Positions 1-8,622 of a stretch of DNA of 64,000 bases are shown piece after piece. The position numbers and the translations under genes are program-made. Numbering within the stretch: position 1 is the stretch's first letter; each line of letters begins with the position of its first letter. The notes below the pieces were generated by a model. It ran no database searches. It worked only from the letters and a program-made list of their open reading frames with translations, and was not told the DNA's origin. Source of the DNA: an uncultured Pseudomonadales bacterium (GTDB lineage: Bacteria; Pseudomonadota; Gammaproteobacteria; Pseudomonadales; Azotimanducaceae); contig OY282379.1 of the NCBI GenBank assembly GCA_958295875.1, positions 1,364,001-1,428,000 on the forward strand, given 5' to 3'.

Positions 1-192
1 CGGCGTCGTCAGTGCCAACACCACCCACAGCGCGAAGACGATTTCGATGAGCGAACGGGCGTAGACGGCTTTTCCCACCACATAGGGGAACACCGTCTCG
101 GTGGTGACCACGAGGGGCGTGAGCAGCAGCAATCCCAGCCCGGTGCGCACCCCCCACAACAGCCACGGACGGAGCTTGTCGGCCAGTCCCAA
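1..192 (-). CDS. O-antigen ligase/polymerase-like membrane protein, N-terminal part only
   Basis: A reading frame runs off the left edge; only about 64 codons are visible. The translated piece has a hydrophobic helix (WGVRTGLGLLLLTPLVV) followed by FPYVVGKAVYARSLIEI and a second hydrophobic stretch. That pattern resembles the first helices of Wzy/WaaL-type O-antigen ligase family proteins, which join polysaccharide repeat units at the periplasmic face of the inner membrane. The start is uncertain: TTG at 192 lies directly against an AGGGGAGG sequence, and an in-frame CTG at 186 has better spacing. The rest of the gene is outside the window, so the family call is tentative. Confidence 0.5.
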   Translation of the reverse strand, partial: MGLADKLRPWLLWGVRTGLGLLLLTPLVVTTETVFPYVVGKAVYARSLIEIVFALWVVLALTTP

Positions 193-245
193 CCTCCCCT
201 CTTGCGTCAGCGGTGGATGTGGGCAGCGAGCTGCCGCCGCATAGG

Positions 246-1643
246 TTAGCCGAGAAGCCGCGTTGAACGGCGCAGATGGTGCGAGACCCCGCGCCGAGGG
301 CGGGCGCTGCGCGTGAACGCGATGGCGCCGGCGATGACGGTGGCTGCCACATGCTCGCTCAGGAGGGTCTCCCGCGCCTGCGCCCACGGGCGATCCAACA
401 AGCAGAGGTCTGCCGGCGCACCCACCGCCACCTCCCGCTCCGCTCCGCCGGGGTCGGCGGGATGGGTGGTGAAGAGTGCCAAGGCCCGCTCTGGCGTCAA
501 TGCTTCCTCGCCGCCGATCACGCGCCCGTCCGCCGTTTGCCGCGTTACCGCGGCGCGCATCGCCGCCCAAGGGTCGGGCTTGCCGAACGGCGCGTCGGTG
601 CCGCCGCCCAGCGGGACGCCGGCGTCGATGAACGCACGGCATCGATACAGGTGCGAATGCATCGCCGGCACCACCTCTTGCAGGTACTGCACACCACGCT
701 CGGCGATGAAGTTCGGCTGGGTCACAACGGTGACCCCCGCCTGCGCCACGAGCGCCAGCCCGTCTGCATCCGCCACCGACGCATGTTCGATGCGGTCTTC
801 TCGCCCCGCTCCGGCATCGACGAGCGCCGCCAGGGCGAACACCAACTCAGTGCGGGTGACGCAGTGAATGGCGACTGGGCGCCCGGCGCCGTGGGCGCGT
901 TCAATGCGGCCACGCAAGGCATCGAACGTTGGCAGGGAGTGCTCGTCCAGCATGATCTTCAGAGCGCCTTCGCGCAGCGATTCGCCGCCCATCAGCACGA
1001 GGCGCTGTCGCATGCCGCGCCGCTTCAGCGCCGCCGCCGTCGCGGCATCATTGCCGGGCGTCGCATCGGTGACGCCAGTGACGCCGTAGCTCGCGAGCAG
1101 GCGCGACGCCCCGGCGATGTCCGCGCCGGGGCCGCCCCAATCGCGCAGCGCCTCGTCGGCGCGGAACACCCTGCCATCGGATGCTTCCTCCAAACCCGCG
1201 GCGCGGACGCCGGCGGAATTGAGGAACCACATCTTGCCGGAGCGATGCTGCACCCGCAGCGGACGCTCGCGCAGCAGCGCGTCGAGGCGTTCGCGGCAGA
1301 GCCGCCCAGCCACAGATTCGTGATAGCCAACGCCACGCACCCAACCATCGCCCGGCGCACCCTCAAGCGCGACGCGCAGCTGCTCCAAGGTCGTCACGTC
1401 GGGCGGCCCGCAAGGCGTCGAGCGCAGCGCAGCGCCGAGGGCGAAACTATGCAGATGATGATCGTGCAGCCCAGGCAAGAGCGCGCCGCCGCGCGCATCG
1501 AACAGCCGCTCCCCTGGCGCTGGCGCCAAGCCCCGGCCAATCTCCACAATGCGCTCGCCGCGGCAACGCACATCCAGCGCGCCGGCGGCGCGGCGCGCCG
1601 TTGGCGCCAACGCCGCGAACTCTGCGTTGCGAATCAACAACAT
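246..1643 (-). CDS. Amidohydrolase, YtcJ-like (amidohydrolase 3 family)
   Basis: Predicted metal-dependent hydrolase of 465 residues, the usual size for the YtcJ branch of the amidohydrolase superfamily; these are cytoplasmic and their substrates are mostly unknown. The N-terminal beta-sandwich segment leads into GLHDHHLHSF, the HxH metal-binding motif at about residue 60. RPVAIHCVTR carries the middle histidine, and GGTDAPFGKPDPW carries the late catalytic aspartate. The C-terminal strand GAPADLCLLDRPW is typical of the family. The ATG is preceded by AAAAGGA at about 10 nt. It is transcribed away from the enoyl-CoA hydratase gene with about 110 bp between them. The substrate cannot be inferred. 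Confidence 0.85.
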   Translation of the reverse strand: MLLIRNAEFAALAPTARRAAGALDVRCRGERIVEIGRGLAPAPGERLFDARGGALLPGLHDHHLHSFALGAALRSTPCGPPDVTTLEQLRVALEGAPGDGWVRGVGYHESVAGRLCRERLDALLRERPLRVQHRSGKMWFLNSAGVRAAGLEEASDGRVFRADEALRDWGGPGADIAGASRLLASYGVTGVTDATPGNDAATAAALKRRGMRQRLVLMGGESLREGALKIMLDEHSLPTFDALRGRIERAHGAGRPVAIHCVTRTELVFALAALVDAGAGREDRIEHASVADADGLALVAQAGVTVVTQPNFIAERGVQYLQEVVPAMHSHLYRCRAFIDAGVPLGGGTDAPFGKPDPWAAMRAAVTRQTADGRVIGGEEALTPERALALFTTHPADPGGAEREVAVGAPADLCLLDRPWAQARETLLSEHVAATVIAGAIAFTRSARPRRGVSHHLRRSTRLLG

Positions 1644-1755
1644 GGGGCGAATATCCTTTTCGGTATAGTACCGGCGCCGAGCGGTGCCACACGCCGTGCG
1701 GACTCAACCCGGCTCAACCGCGTTTTGGGGCAAGACGGAACCATTGCGTAACCTG

Positions 1756-2718
1756 ATGACACTCGCCGAGTTGCTGGCGCAACTGCGCTCGCCGGCCACC
1801 GCGGAAGCGTTCTCGCCGCTCTGCGGCACGCCATGCGTCATCGTCGCCTTCGATGGCGCCGAGCTGGACGCGCAGGCGGGTTTTCCGCCGCAGTGCCCGG
1901 TGGTGGGCGTCGGCGACATCAGCGCGGCGCCGCCGACGGTGGACGTGGTCACCACGACGCGGCCGCAAGCCGAGGAGGTGGCGCAGGCCATTGGCCGCAA
2001 CCCCATCGCCGCCACGACGCTGACGCAACTGCTGCGCCACAATGAACGCGCCAACGTGGCAGACCGTCTGTTCGCCGAGTCCTTAGCCTACTCCACGCTG
2101 CAGCATGGGGCCGAGTTTCAGAAATGGCTCAGCCAGCGGCCAGCGAAGCCACCGCGCGCGCCGGATGCCTCGCCCGCGGTGCTGCTGGACATTGACGATT
2201 GCGAGGCGACACTCACGCTGCACCGCCCCGGCAGGCGGAACGCCTATTCCGCCGAGATGCGCGACGCGTTGTGCGAAGCGCTCCAATGCCTCGCCGACGC
2301 GCCGCACATCGGGCGCGCGGTGTTGCGCGGCGCCGGCCGCTGCTTCAGCGCCGGTGGCGACCTCGACGAGTTCGGCCAAGCCAAGGACGCCGCGGTGGCG
2401 CATGCATCGCGCGCCACCCGCAGCGCCGCAACGTTGATGGAGCGCCTGCGCGATCGCGTGCGTCCACACCTGCATGGCGCCTGCATCGGCGCCGGCATCG
2501 AACTGCCGGCGTTCGCCAGCTATGTCAGCGCCCGCTCCGACGCTATCTTCGTATTGCCGGAAGTGTCGATGGGGCTGGTGCCGGGCGCCGGCGGCACGGC
2601 GAGCATCCTGTCCCGCATCGGGCGCCATCGCTTGGCCTACATGGCGCTCACCGGCACACGCATCGATGCGGCCACCGCGCTGGCTTGGGGCCTCGTCGAC
2701 GAACTCAATGATGGCTGA
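1756..2718 (+). CDS. Enoyl-CoA hydratase/isomerase family protein with N-terminal extension
   Basis: Crotonase-fold protein of about 320 residues acting on acyl-CoA thioesters. The crotonase core starts near residue 130. It shows the oxyanion-hole segment AGRCFSAGGDLDEFG, then HGACIGAGIELPAF and LPEVSMGLVPGAGGT; both glutamates used by hydratases are present. The first ~120 residues are not crotonase and look like a degenerate extra segment seen in some family members. ATG 1756 is preferred over an in-frame TTG at 1744; neither has a strong Shine-Dalgarno sequence. It is followed after 63 bp by the two-domain CoA-transferase on the same strand, suggesting a shared acyl-CoA pathway. Confidence 0.82.
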   Translation: MTLAELLAQLRSPATAEAFSPLCGTPCVIVAFDGAELDAQAGFPPQCPVVGVGDISAAPPTVDVVTTTRPQAEEVAQAIGRNPIAATTLTQLLRHNERANVADRLFAESLAYSTLQHGAEFQKWLSQRPAKPPRAPDASPAVLLDIDDCEATLTLHRPGRRNAYSAEMRDALCEALQCLADAPHIGRAVLRGAGRCFSAGGDLDEFGQAKDAAVAHASRATRSAATLMERLRDRVRPHLHGACIGAGIELPAFASYVSARSDAIFVLPEVSMGLVPGAGGTASILSRIGRHRLAYMALTGTRIDAATALAWGLVDELNDG

Positions 2719-2781
2719 CGCCGCTCCCCCTCGCTCACCCTTGGCGCTGGCGGACGACGGCCCGCGGCTGATCTGACGGAC

Positions 2782-5160
2782 ATGGATCGGGTGTTGGAGA
2801 TTGGCGGCTTCGCGGCCGGCTACTGCGGGCGGCTGTTTGTCCAAGCCGGTTGCGAAGTGGTGCGGGTGGAAGCCGAGCCGCTCGCTCCCGGCGCCGTGAG
2901 CGACCCGGCATTGGACTGCTACCTGCACGCCGGCAAGCGCCGCGTTCAAGCGGACGACCCGACGGCCATTAAAGCGCTTGCCAGCGAGGCCGACGTGGCG
3001 GTGGCGGAGGCGCCCTCGGCAAGCGCATTGGCCGCGCTCGGCTTCGACGCCTGGGACACGCCCGTCAAGGCGGCCATCACGCCGTTCGGGTTGACCGGCC
3101 CCAAGCGCGACTGCGCCGCCACGCCGAACACCTTGCTGGCGATGGCCGGCTACACCTACATCATCGGCGATGCCGAACGCCCGCCGCTGACGCTCCCCGG
3201 CCACTATCCGGAGTTCCAGAGCGGTGGCTTCGCCTTCGTCGCCGCGAACGCCAGCCGCTTGGGCCAAGAACGCAAGGCCATCGACATCGGCATGTTGGAG
3301 ACGGTGATGGCGTTGAGCCAGTTCACCACCGTGATGTGGCACTGCGCCGGCGAGGTTCGCCGCCGCCACGGCAACGACTTCTGGTATGTCGTGCCAACCA
3401 ACATGTTCCGCTGCGCGGACGGCTGGGCCTACGTCAACGTGGTGCCGGGCTTCTGGGATGCCTTCGCCACGTTCCTGGAACGGCCCGAACTCATCTTGGA
3501 CGAACGTTTCACCACCAATCCGCTGCGGCGAGCGAACCGCGACGCCCTGCACGAGATCATCGCCGCAGCGTTGGCGCCGCTGTCGCGGGCCACCATCGAG
3601 GCGCGCGCCAACGCCGCCCGCGTGCCGGTCGGCATCGTCCAGACGTTGGACGATGTGCTTGCAGACCCGCATTTGGCCGGGCGCGACTTCTGGCAAACCG
3701 TCACTGGCGGCGCCCACGGCCCGGTGCGCTCGCCGCGCCGCGCTTGGCGTGTGAACGGCGCCCCGCCGCCAACGAAGCGTTTGTCGCCGGCAAAGCCGGC
3801 GCCCGCCGGAGAAAGCGAGCCCGCCTTCTCGCTGCGCGACGACGGCGCAGCACACGGGGCGGGCGCTGTGGCAGCACACAATCGCCGCAGCGAACGCACG
3901 GACGCATCCCGCTTACGTGCGCCCGCCAAGCCCCCCGTGGACGGCCCCCTGCGCGGCGTGCGCATTCTCGACCTAACCCACGTTTGGGCTGGCCCCTTCG
4001 CCACCCGCATCCTGGCCGACCTCGGCGCCGAGGTGGTGAAGATCGAGGCGCCGTTCGGGCGCGGCCCGCGGGCCGTCCCCACGGAGCTCAACCTTGCCGG
4101 GTGGCTGGGGGATTCGCGGCACGAACCGTGGAATGGCAATGCCGTGTTCGTGAAGCTGCAACGCAACAAACGCAGCGTCGGCATCAACCTCAAGGCGCCG
4201 GCGGGACGCTCCACCTTTCTGCAGCTCGCGGCCGCCGCGGACGTCGTGATCGAGAACTTCAGCGCCCGCGCCATGCCGGCCCTCGGCTTAGGCTACGACG
4301 CCCTCAAAGCGGCCAACCCCGCAATCATCCACATCGCCATGCCGGGGTTTGGCACCCAGGGCCCATATCGCGATCGCGTGGCCTTCGGCCCCACCGTCGA
4401 GGTGATGTCCGGCTTGACGCATGTGCTCGGCTATGCGCCCGGCGAACCGCGCAACACCGGCATGGCGTTGATGGACCCCATCGCCGCCGTGAATGCGGCC
4501 GCGGCGGTGGTCGCCGCCCTGCGCGAACGCGACGCCACCGGCCGCGGCGCCTTTGTGGAAATGGCCTTGCACGAATCCGGCGCGGCGCACTGCGGGCCTT
4601 GGCTCATCGAACAGCAGCTCGGCGGCGCCGTGGGGCGCATCGGCAATCACCACCGGCGGATGGCCCCGCACGGCGTCTACCCCTGCGCCGGAGACGATGC
4701 CTGGGTCGCCATCGCATGCCGCGGCGACGCGGATTGGCAAGCGCTCTGCAGCGCCTTGGGCAACACTGCCGATGCGCCGCTGGGCCTTGCAGCCAGAGTG
4801 CGCGAGCAGGAGCGCATCGACGCCGCCATCGCCGCTTGGACGGCACAGCGCGACAAAGCCGAGGCAGAGCGGCTGTTGTTGGCTGCTGGGGTGCCGGCCG
4901 GCGCGGTGAACGCGACGCCGGACATGGTGGCGGACGCGCAGGTGGCGGCGCGCGGCTTCTTCGTGCCGCTGGAAGCCGGCGGCACGCCAATGCCCGGCAA
5001 TCCCATCAAGATGCCCGGCATTTCGCCCCGTGATTGGACACCTTGTCCAAAGCTCGGCGCCGACAACGCCCAAGTGTTGCAAGCGTGGCTGGGATGCAGC
5101 GTTGCGGCGGTGACGGAACTCATGGACGCCGGCGTGCTCTTCGACAAGCCGCCCGAGTGA
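2782..5160 (+). CDS. Two-domain class III CoA-transferase (CaiB/BaiF tandem fusion)
   Basis: Protein of 792 residues made of two CaiB/BaiF (family III CoA-transferase) domains joined by a linker at about residues 340-390. The second domain restarts with PLRGVRILDLTHVWAGP and has DLGAEVVKIEAP, the GRGAFVEMALHES motif and an aspartate (about D565, in ALMDPIAAVN) at the nucleophile position that forms the acyl-enzyme anhydride. In the first domain the aligned position is a glutamate (about E144, in YPEFQSGG), so only the second site looks canonical. Tandem CaiB enzymes with one active half include DMSP CoA-transferase/lyase DddD (about 830 residues), but many other fusions exist. Neighbours are an enoyl-CoA hydratase and an acyl-CoA ligase. 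The family is certain; the substrate is not. Confidence 0.88.
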   Translation: MDRVLEIGGFAAGYCGRLFVQAGCEVVRVEAEPLAPGAVSDPALDCYLHAGKRRVQADDPTAIKALASEADVAVAEAPSASALAALGFDAWDTPVKAAITPFGLTGPKRDCAATPNTLLAMAGYTYIIGDAERPPLTLPGHYPEFQSGGFAFVAANASRLGQERKAIDIGMLETVMALSQFTTVMWHCAGEVRRRHGNDFWYVVPTNMFRCADGWAYVNVVPGFWDAFATFLERPELILDERFTTNPLRRANRDALHEIIAAALAPLSRATIEARANAARVPVGIVQTLDDVLADPHLAGRDFWQTVTGGAHGPVRSPRRAWRVNGAPPPTKRLSPAKPAPAGESEPAFSLRDDGAAHGAGAVAAHNRRSERTDASRLRAPAKPPVDGPLRGVRILDLTHVWAGPFATRILADLGAEVVKIEAPFGRGPRAVPTELNLAGWLGDSRHEPWNGNAVFVKLQRNKRSVGINLKAPAGRSTFLQLAAAADVVIENFSARAMPALGLGYDALKAANPAIIHIAMPGFGTQGPYRDRVAFGPTVEVMSGLTHVLGYAPGEPRNTGMALMDPIAAVNAAAAVVAALRERDATGRGAFVEMALHESGAAHCGPWLIEQQLGGAVGRIGNHHRRMAPHGVYPCAGDDAWVAIACRGDADWQALCSALGNTADAPLGLAARVREQERIDAAIAAWTAQRDKAEAERLLLAAGVPAGAVNATPDMVADAQVAARGFFVPLEAGGTPMPGNPIKMPGISPRDWTPCPKLGADNAQVLQAWLGCSVAAVTELMDAGVLFDKPPE

Positions 5161-5202
5161 CCGCGCCGGCGGCCCCGGCCGGCGGAGCTCGCTAAGACCC
5201 GA

Positions 5203-6711
5203 TCAACCGGGGCTGCTCAGCTTCTCCCGCACCACCCGGCGCAATAGCTTGCCGGTCTCGGTGTAAGGCAGTTCGGGCCAGAACTCCAAACGCGCCGGCA
5301 CGCGGGACGAGCGCAGCCGCTCCCTGACCCAACCCTGGAGCGTTTCCGCGGTGACTTCTGCGCCCGGCTCCAGCACCACCGCAGCCGCCACGGCCTCGCC
5401 CCACTCTTTGTCTGGAACGCCCACGATGGCAGCATCGAACACCGCCTCGTGCTCCATGAGGGTGTCCTCGATTTCGCCTGGCGACATGTTCTCGCCGCCA
5501 CGCACGATGATGTCGTCGGCGCGCCCGGCAAGGAACAAGTAACCCGCTGCGTCCAGATAGCCGGCATCGCGGGTGGGGAACCAGCCATCGGCGTCGGTTT
5601 GGCTGCCGCGGCCCTCATACTCGCCGGACACCTGCTCGCCGCGCACAAACACCTCGCCATGCCCGCCGACGCCCAACGGCTGGCCGGCGTCGTCGCGAAT
5701 CTCGATTTCGATGCCCGGCAGCGGAATGCCGACCGACGTGAGCCGCTTCTTCACCGCCGGGTCGTCGCTGGCGGCCGCGGCGCGATGTTCGTCCGGCCCC
5801 AACAGGGTGATGGTGGAGCTGGTCTCCGTGAGGCCGTAGGCATTGGTGAAGTCTGTGTCTGGAAACAGCTGCATCGCCCGCTCCACCACCGGCAAGGGCA
5901 TCTTGCCGCCACCGAAGGACAGCGACTCCAAGTGCGGCATGTTCGCGCTGGACTCGCCCTGCAGGGCGTCCACGATGCGGTGCAGCATGGTCGGCACGAC
6001 AAACGCCGTGGTCACCCGCTCGGCGCGGGCGAGATTGATCCACGCTTCTGGCGTGAAGTGCGGGAGCTGCACGACGCGGCGCCCCGAATAGACGGAGCTC
6101 AACACCGCGGCGATGCCGGCCACATGGTACGGCGGCACGCAGACGAGCGCCGTCTCGGCTTCATCGGCGGACATGAACTCCACGGCGCCCAGGATGTAGG
6201 ACACCAAGTGCTTCTGCCGCAGGACCGCGGCTTTCGGGGCGCCGGTGGTGCCGCTGGTGAACAGGAGCGCGGCGATGTCGTCGCCGTCCATGGACCATGG
6301 CGGCGGCGCCTCGCCTCCCGCCAACGCCGCGTCCAGAAAGCCCGACCGGGGCTGGGCGACAACGCCTTCGGCATCGCCCCAACGATCGATGCGGTCGTCC
6401 GTGGCAACCAGCAAGGCCGGCTTCACCCTTTCGAGCTGCGCGTCGATCTCGCTGTCCGTCAGGCGATAGTTCATCGGCACGAAGGGAACGCCGGCCCAAG
6501 CGCTGGCGAACAGGCCCACCGGGAAGGCCAAGTTGGTGACGTCGATCATGGCGAAGCGCCGCGCCCCGGAACCCGCCACTTCGCGCGCCGCGGCGCCAGC
6601 GCTGTCGTAGAGCTGCTGACAGGTGATCGAACGGCCGGCCTCGGCATCGACGAATGCCGTGCGGTCGCCAAAGCCCGACGCCGCCATCTCAAGCAGCATC
6701 ATGATGTTCAT
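5203..6711 (-). CDS. AMP-dependent acyl-CoA synthetase/ligase
   Basis: ANL-superfamily adenylating enzyme of 502 residues that activates a carboxylic acid with ATP and CoA. Visible motifs: the P-loop-like A3 motif LLFTSGTTGAPKAAVL (about 150-165), NAYGLTETSS (A5), the GRADDIIVRGGENMSPGEIED hinge and A8 region, and the terminal A10 motif LPYTETGKLLRR with its catalytic lysine. The substrate pocket cannot be read. GAGGGGAA lies 6-8 nt before the ATG. It follows the small 6773-7078 gene on the same strand, and probably also the CoA-transferase at 7208, consistent with a short acyl-CoA operon convergent with the two-domain CoA-transferase. Confidence 0.9.
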   Translation of the reverse strand: MNIMMLLEMAASGFGDRTAFVDAEAGRSITCQQLYDSAGAAAREVAGSGARRFAMIDVTNLAFPVGLFASAWAGVPFVPMNYRLTDSEIDAQLERVKPALLVATDDRIDRWGDAEGVVAQPRSGFLDAALAGGEAPPPWSMDGDDIAALLFTSGTTGAPKAAVLRQKHLVSYILGAVEFMSADEAETALVCVPPYHVAGIAAVLSSVYSGRRVVQLPHFTPEAWINLARAERVTTAFVVPTMLHRIVDALQGESSANMPHLESLSFGGGKMPLPVVERAMQLFPDTDFTNAYGLTETSSTITLLGPDEHRAAAASDDPAVKKRLTSVGIPLPGIEIEIRDDAGQPLGVGGHGEVFVRGEQVSGEYEGRGSQTDADGWFPTRDAGYLDAAGYLFLAGRADDIIVRGGENMSPGEIEDTLMEHEAVFDAAIVGVPDKEWGEAVAAAVVLEPGAEVTAETLQGWVRERLRSSRVPARLEFWPELPYTETGKLLRRVVREKLSSPG

Positions 6712-6772
6712 GGGTTCCCCTCAACCCCGCTGCCGGCGCGCTTGGCGTCAAGCCAACTGCGCGGAGCGGCTC

Positions 6773-7078
6773 TCAGTCCGTCTTCGGGAGCTTCTTCGCG
6801 TCCTTCAATTTGAGCGGCTCGCCGCCGATTGCGAGAGACCCCTCACCCGCCTTCACGCACAGCACCTCGAGCTTGCCTTCCCCATCGGTGTAGCGCTTGC
6901 CCAACGTGGTGCCATCGGCAAAGCCGGCATCCACCGCGCCGCCGTTGCCGGCGCCATCCGCGCTCATCACCGCGCCGCCGCAAGTGAGTTCAACCTCCCC
7001 TGGCGGGGCGGCGATCACCATGATTTCCGTTTTGCAGACCGTGCTCTTGAGCCGCGCCCCTGTTGCGAGACCCGCCAT
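6773..7078 (-). CDS. Small conserved hypothetical protein in the acyl-CoA operon
   Basis: Protein of 101 residues without a domain I can name with certainty. It contains RLKSTVCKTEIMVIAAP, a cysteine-glycine pair (LTCGGAVMS) and a second YTDGEGKLEVLCVKAGEGSL segment; similar small proteins sit beside acyl-CoA synthetase genes in other bacteria. The two CxxGG- and C-containing beta segments could bind a ligand or metal, but this is not demonstrable here. The ATG has GAGGG about 9 nt upstream and a TAGAAT -10 about 34 nt upstream, so it may head the transcript that includes the acyl-CoA ligase. Confidence 0.6.
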   Translation of the reverse strand: MAGLATGARLKSTVCKTEIMVIAAPPGEVELTCGGAVMSADGAGNGGAVDAGFADGTTLGKRYTDGEGKLEVLCVKAGEGSLAIGGEPLKLKDAKKLPKTD

Positions 7079-7111
7079 GGATGAATGCCCTCTGCGCTCT
7101 AGAGAGCGGGG

Positions 7112-7117
7112 ATTCTA
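7112..7117 (-). promoter_or_regulatory. -10 hexamer TAGAAT upstream of the 6773-7078 gene
   Basis: TAGAAT within GGGTAGAATCC on the minus strand, about 34 nt before the ATG. No convincing -35 is visible. This gives a normal leader with its own Shine-Dalgarno sequence, in contrast to the leaderless genes in this window. Confidence 0.4.
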
Positions 7118-7207
7118 CCCATTTCAAGCGCCGAGCAAAGCGGCGGGCTTGCCATTGACGCGCGGTTGGCCAAATCGACGCAGCCGCTGAGAGTGCCGGC
7201 GCCGCCG

Positions 7208-8482
7208 CTAGGCGCGCTTAGTTCTCATCCAACTGGCCGCGTGCATCTCTTCACGCACGGCGGCCGCGTGCGCTTGCGCCGCGTCGACGTCTGCGGCGAC
7301 AAACCCCAAGTCGGCCATCACTGCCGCGGTGTGCTCCCCCAGCCCCGGCGGCGGCGCCGGCAGCGTGGTTGGGGTGGCGGCAAAGTCCATGAGCGTGCCG
7401 ACCGTCTTGGTTCTGCCCGTCACCGGCAAATCGATGTCCTGAACATAGCCGTTGGCCAGGTTCTGCGGATCATTCAACACATCGTCGTAGCCGCGCACCC
7501 GCTCCCAGATGATCTCCGGCTGCGAGGCGAGAAACTGCTCCCATTCCGCGAACGGCTTGGCAGCGAAGGCGTCTCGCACCAACGCCCGAATCTCCGCAAG
7601 GCCGGCATCGTCGCCGGTCACGCCGATGCGCTTGCCCGGCGTGTCCCACTCCTCCATCAGCAACGCCTCCGGACGATCCGCGAACAGCCAAAACGCCGTC
7701 CACGCATCGTCTGTCATCGCCACCACGAACAGAATCGGTACGCCATCCGCGCAGGTGTACACCCCATAAGGGGCCTTGATGCTCGGATTGTGCGAACCAT
7801 CGCGGCTGAGGGCCACGCCAGTCAGCGCCGAGTGTTGCAGCTCCCACATCTGCAGCCAAAGCTGCGCCCCCAAGGAAGAGGTGCGCACGAGTTGGCCGCG
7901 CCCGGTGGCGCCGCGATGCACCAAGGCCGTGACGCAAGCCAACGCCAGTTGCATGGCGCCGGCGTGGTCCGCCACCGCAGCCCCCGGCGGCATGGGCGTC
8001 TCGCCCGGCGCACCACTCATGGCCGCGAGGCCGCCACGCGCCTGGGCGGCGCCATCCAACATCGCCTTGTCTGCATCCTCGCCCAAGGGCCCAAACCCGT
8101 TGACATGGCCCACCACCAGCCGCGGGTGCTGCGCCGGCAACGTCTCTAGGCTGAGGCCCATGCGAGCGAGCGCCGCGGCGCGGAAATTGCTGAAGAAAAC
8201 GTCCGCCCGCCCCAATAGGCGCTGCATCACGGCGCGGCCCAATTCCGTATGCATGTCCAGCACGACGGAGCGCTTGCCCTTGTTCATGGCGACGAACTGC
8301 GAGCCCAAGGCATCCACCGGCAGCGTGTTGTTGGCACCGCGGAAATGGCGGCTGGGATCGCCCGTCGGCGGCTCCACCTTAATCACCTCCGCCCCCATGT
8401 TGGCGAAGTAAAGGCCCACGGCCGGCCCTTGGATGGCCGTCGCCAACTCCACCACCTTCAGCCCCTCAAGCGGCCCCGACAT
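7208..8482 (-). CDS. CaiB/BaiF family CoA-transferase (class III)
   Basis: Single-domain family III CoA-transferase of 424 residues, the usual length. It starts PLEGLKVVELATAIQGP, has ANMGAEVIKVEPP and GKRSVVLDMH, and the predicted nucleophile aspartate lies in GAAVADHAGAMQLALA (about residue 170). TGRGQLVRTSSLG replaces the more usual GQxVDVSLLE. These enzymes move CoA between acyl-CoA and a free acid without free CoA. The start has AAGGAGGG 6 nt upstream. It probably heads an operon with the hypothetical 101-residue gene and the acyl-CoA ligase. It is a different subfamily from the two-domain protein at 2782. Confidence 0.9.
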   Translation of the reverse strand: MSGPLEGLKVVELATAIQGPAVGLYFANMGAEVIKVEPPTGDPSRHFRGANNTLPVDALGSQFVAMNKGKRSVVLDMHTELGRAVMQRLLGRADVFFSNFRAAALARMGLSLETLPAQHPRLVVGHVNGFGPLGEDADKAMLDGAAQARGGLAAMSGAPGETPMPPGAAVADHAGAMQLALACVTALVHRGATGRGQLVRTSSLGAQLWLQMWELQHSALTGVALSRDGSHNPSIKAPYGVYTCADGVPILFVVAMTDDAWTAFWLFADRPEALLMEEWDTPGKRIGVTGDDAGLAEIRALVRDAFAAKPFAEWEQFLASQPEIIWERVRGYDDVLNDPQNLANGYVQDIDLPVTGRTKTVGTLMDFAATPTTLPAPPPGLGEHTAAVMADLGFVAADVDAAQAHAAAVREEMHAASWMRTKRA

Positions 8483-8512
8483 CGGCTGCCCTCCTTGCTT
8501 CTGCCTCGTGCG

Positions 8513-8518
8513 AGTGTA
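8513..8518 (-). promoter_or_regulatory. -10 hexamer TACACT upstream of the CaiB gene
   Basis: TACACT within GGCTACACTCGC on the minus strand, about 30 nt before the ATG, with a separate AAGGAGGG ribosome site. It shares the GGCTAYAMT form seen at several other promoters here. Confidence 0.45.
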
Positions 8519-8622
8519 GCCACAACCATCGGGCTACGGCGTGCAGGCGGGCAAGGGCGCACTCTGGCTACCTTCATTGCGCGTTTGCTACGCTCATTTC
8601 GTTCCGAAGGGGAGACGGTGCG

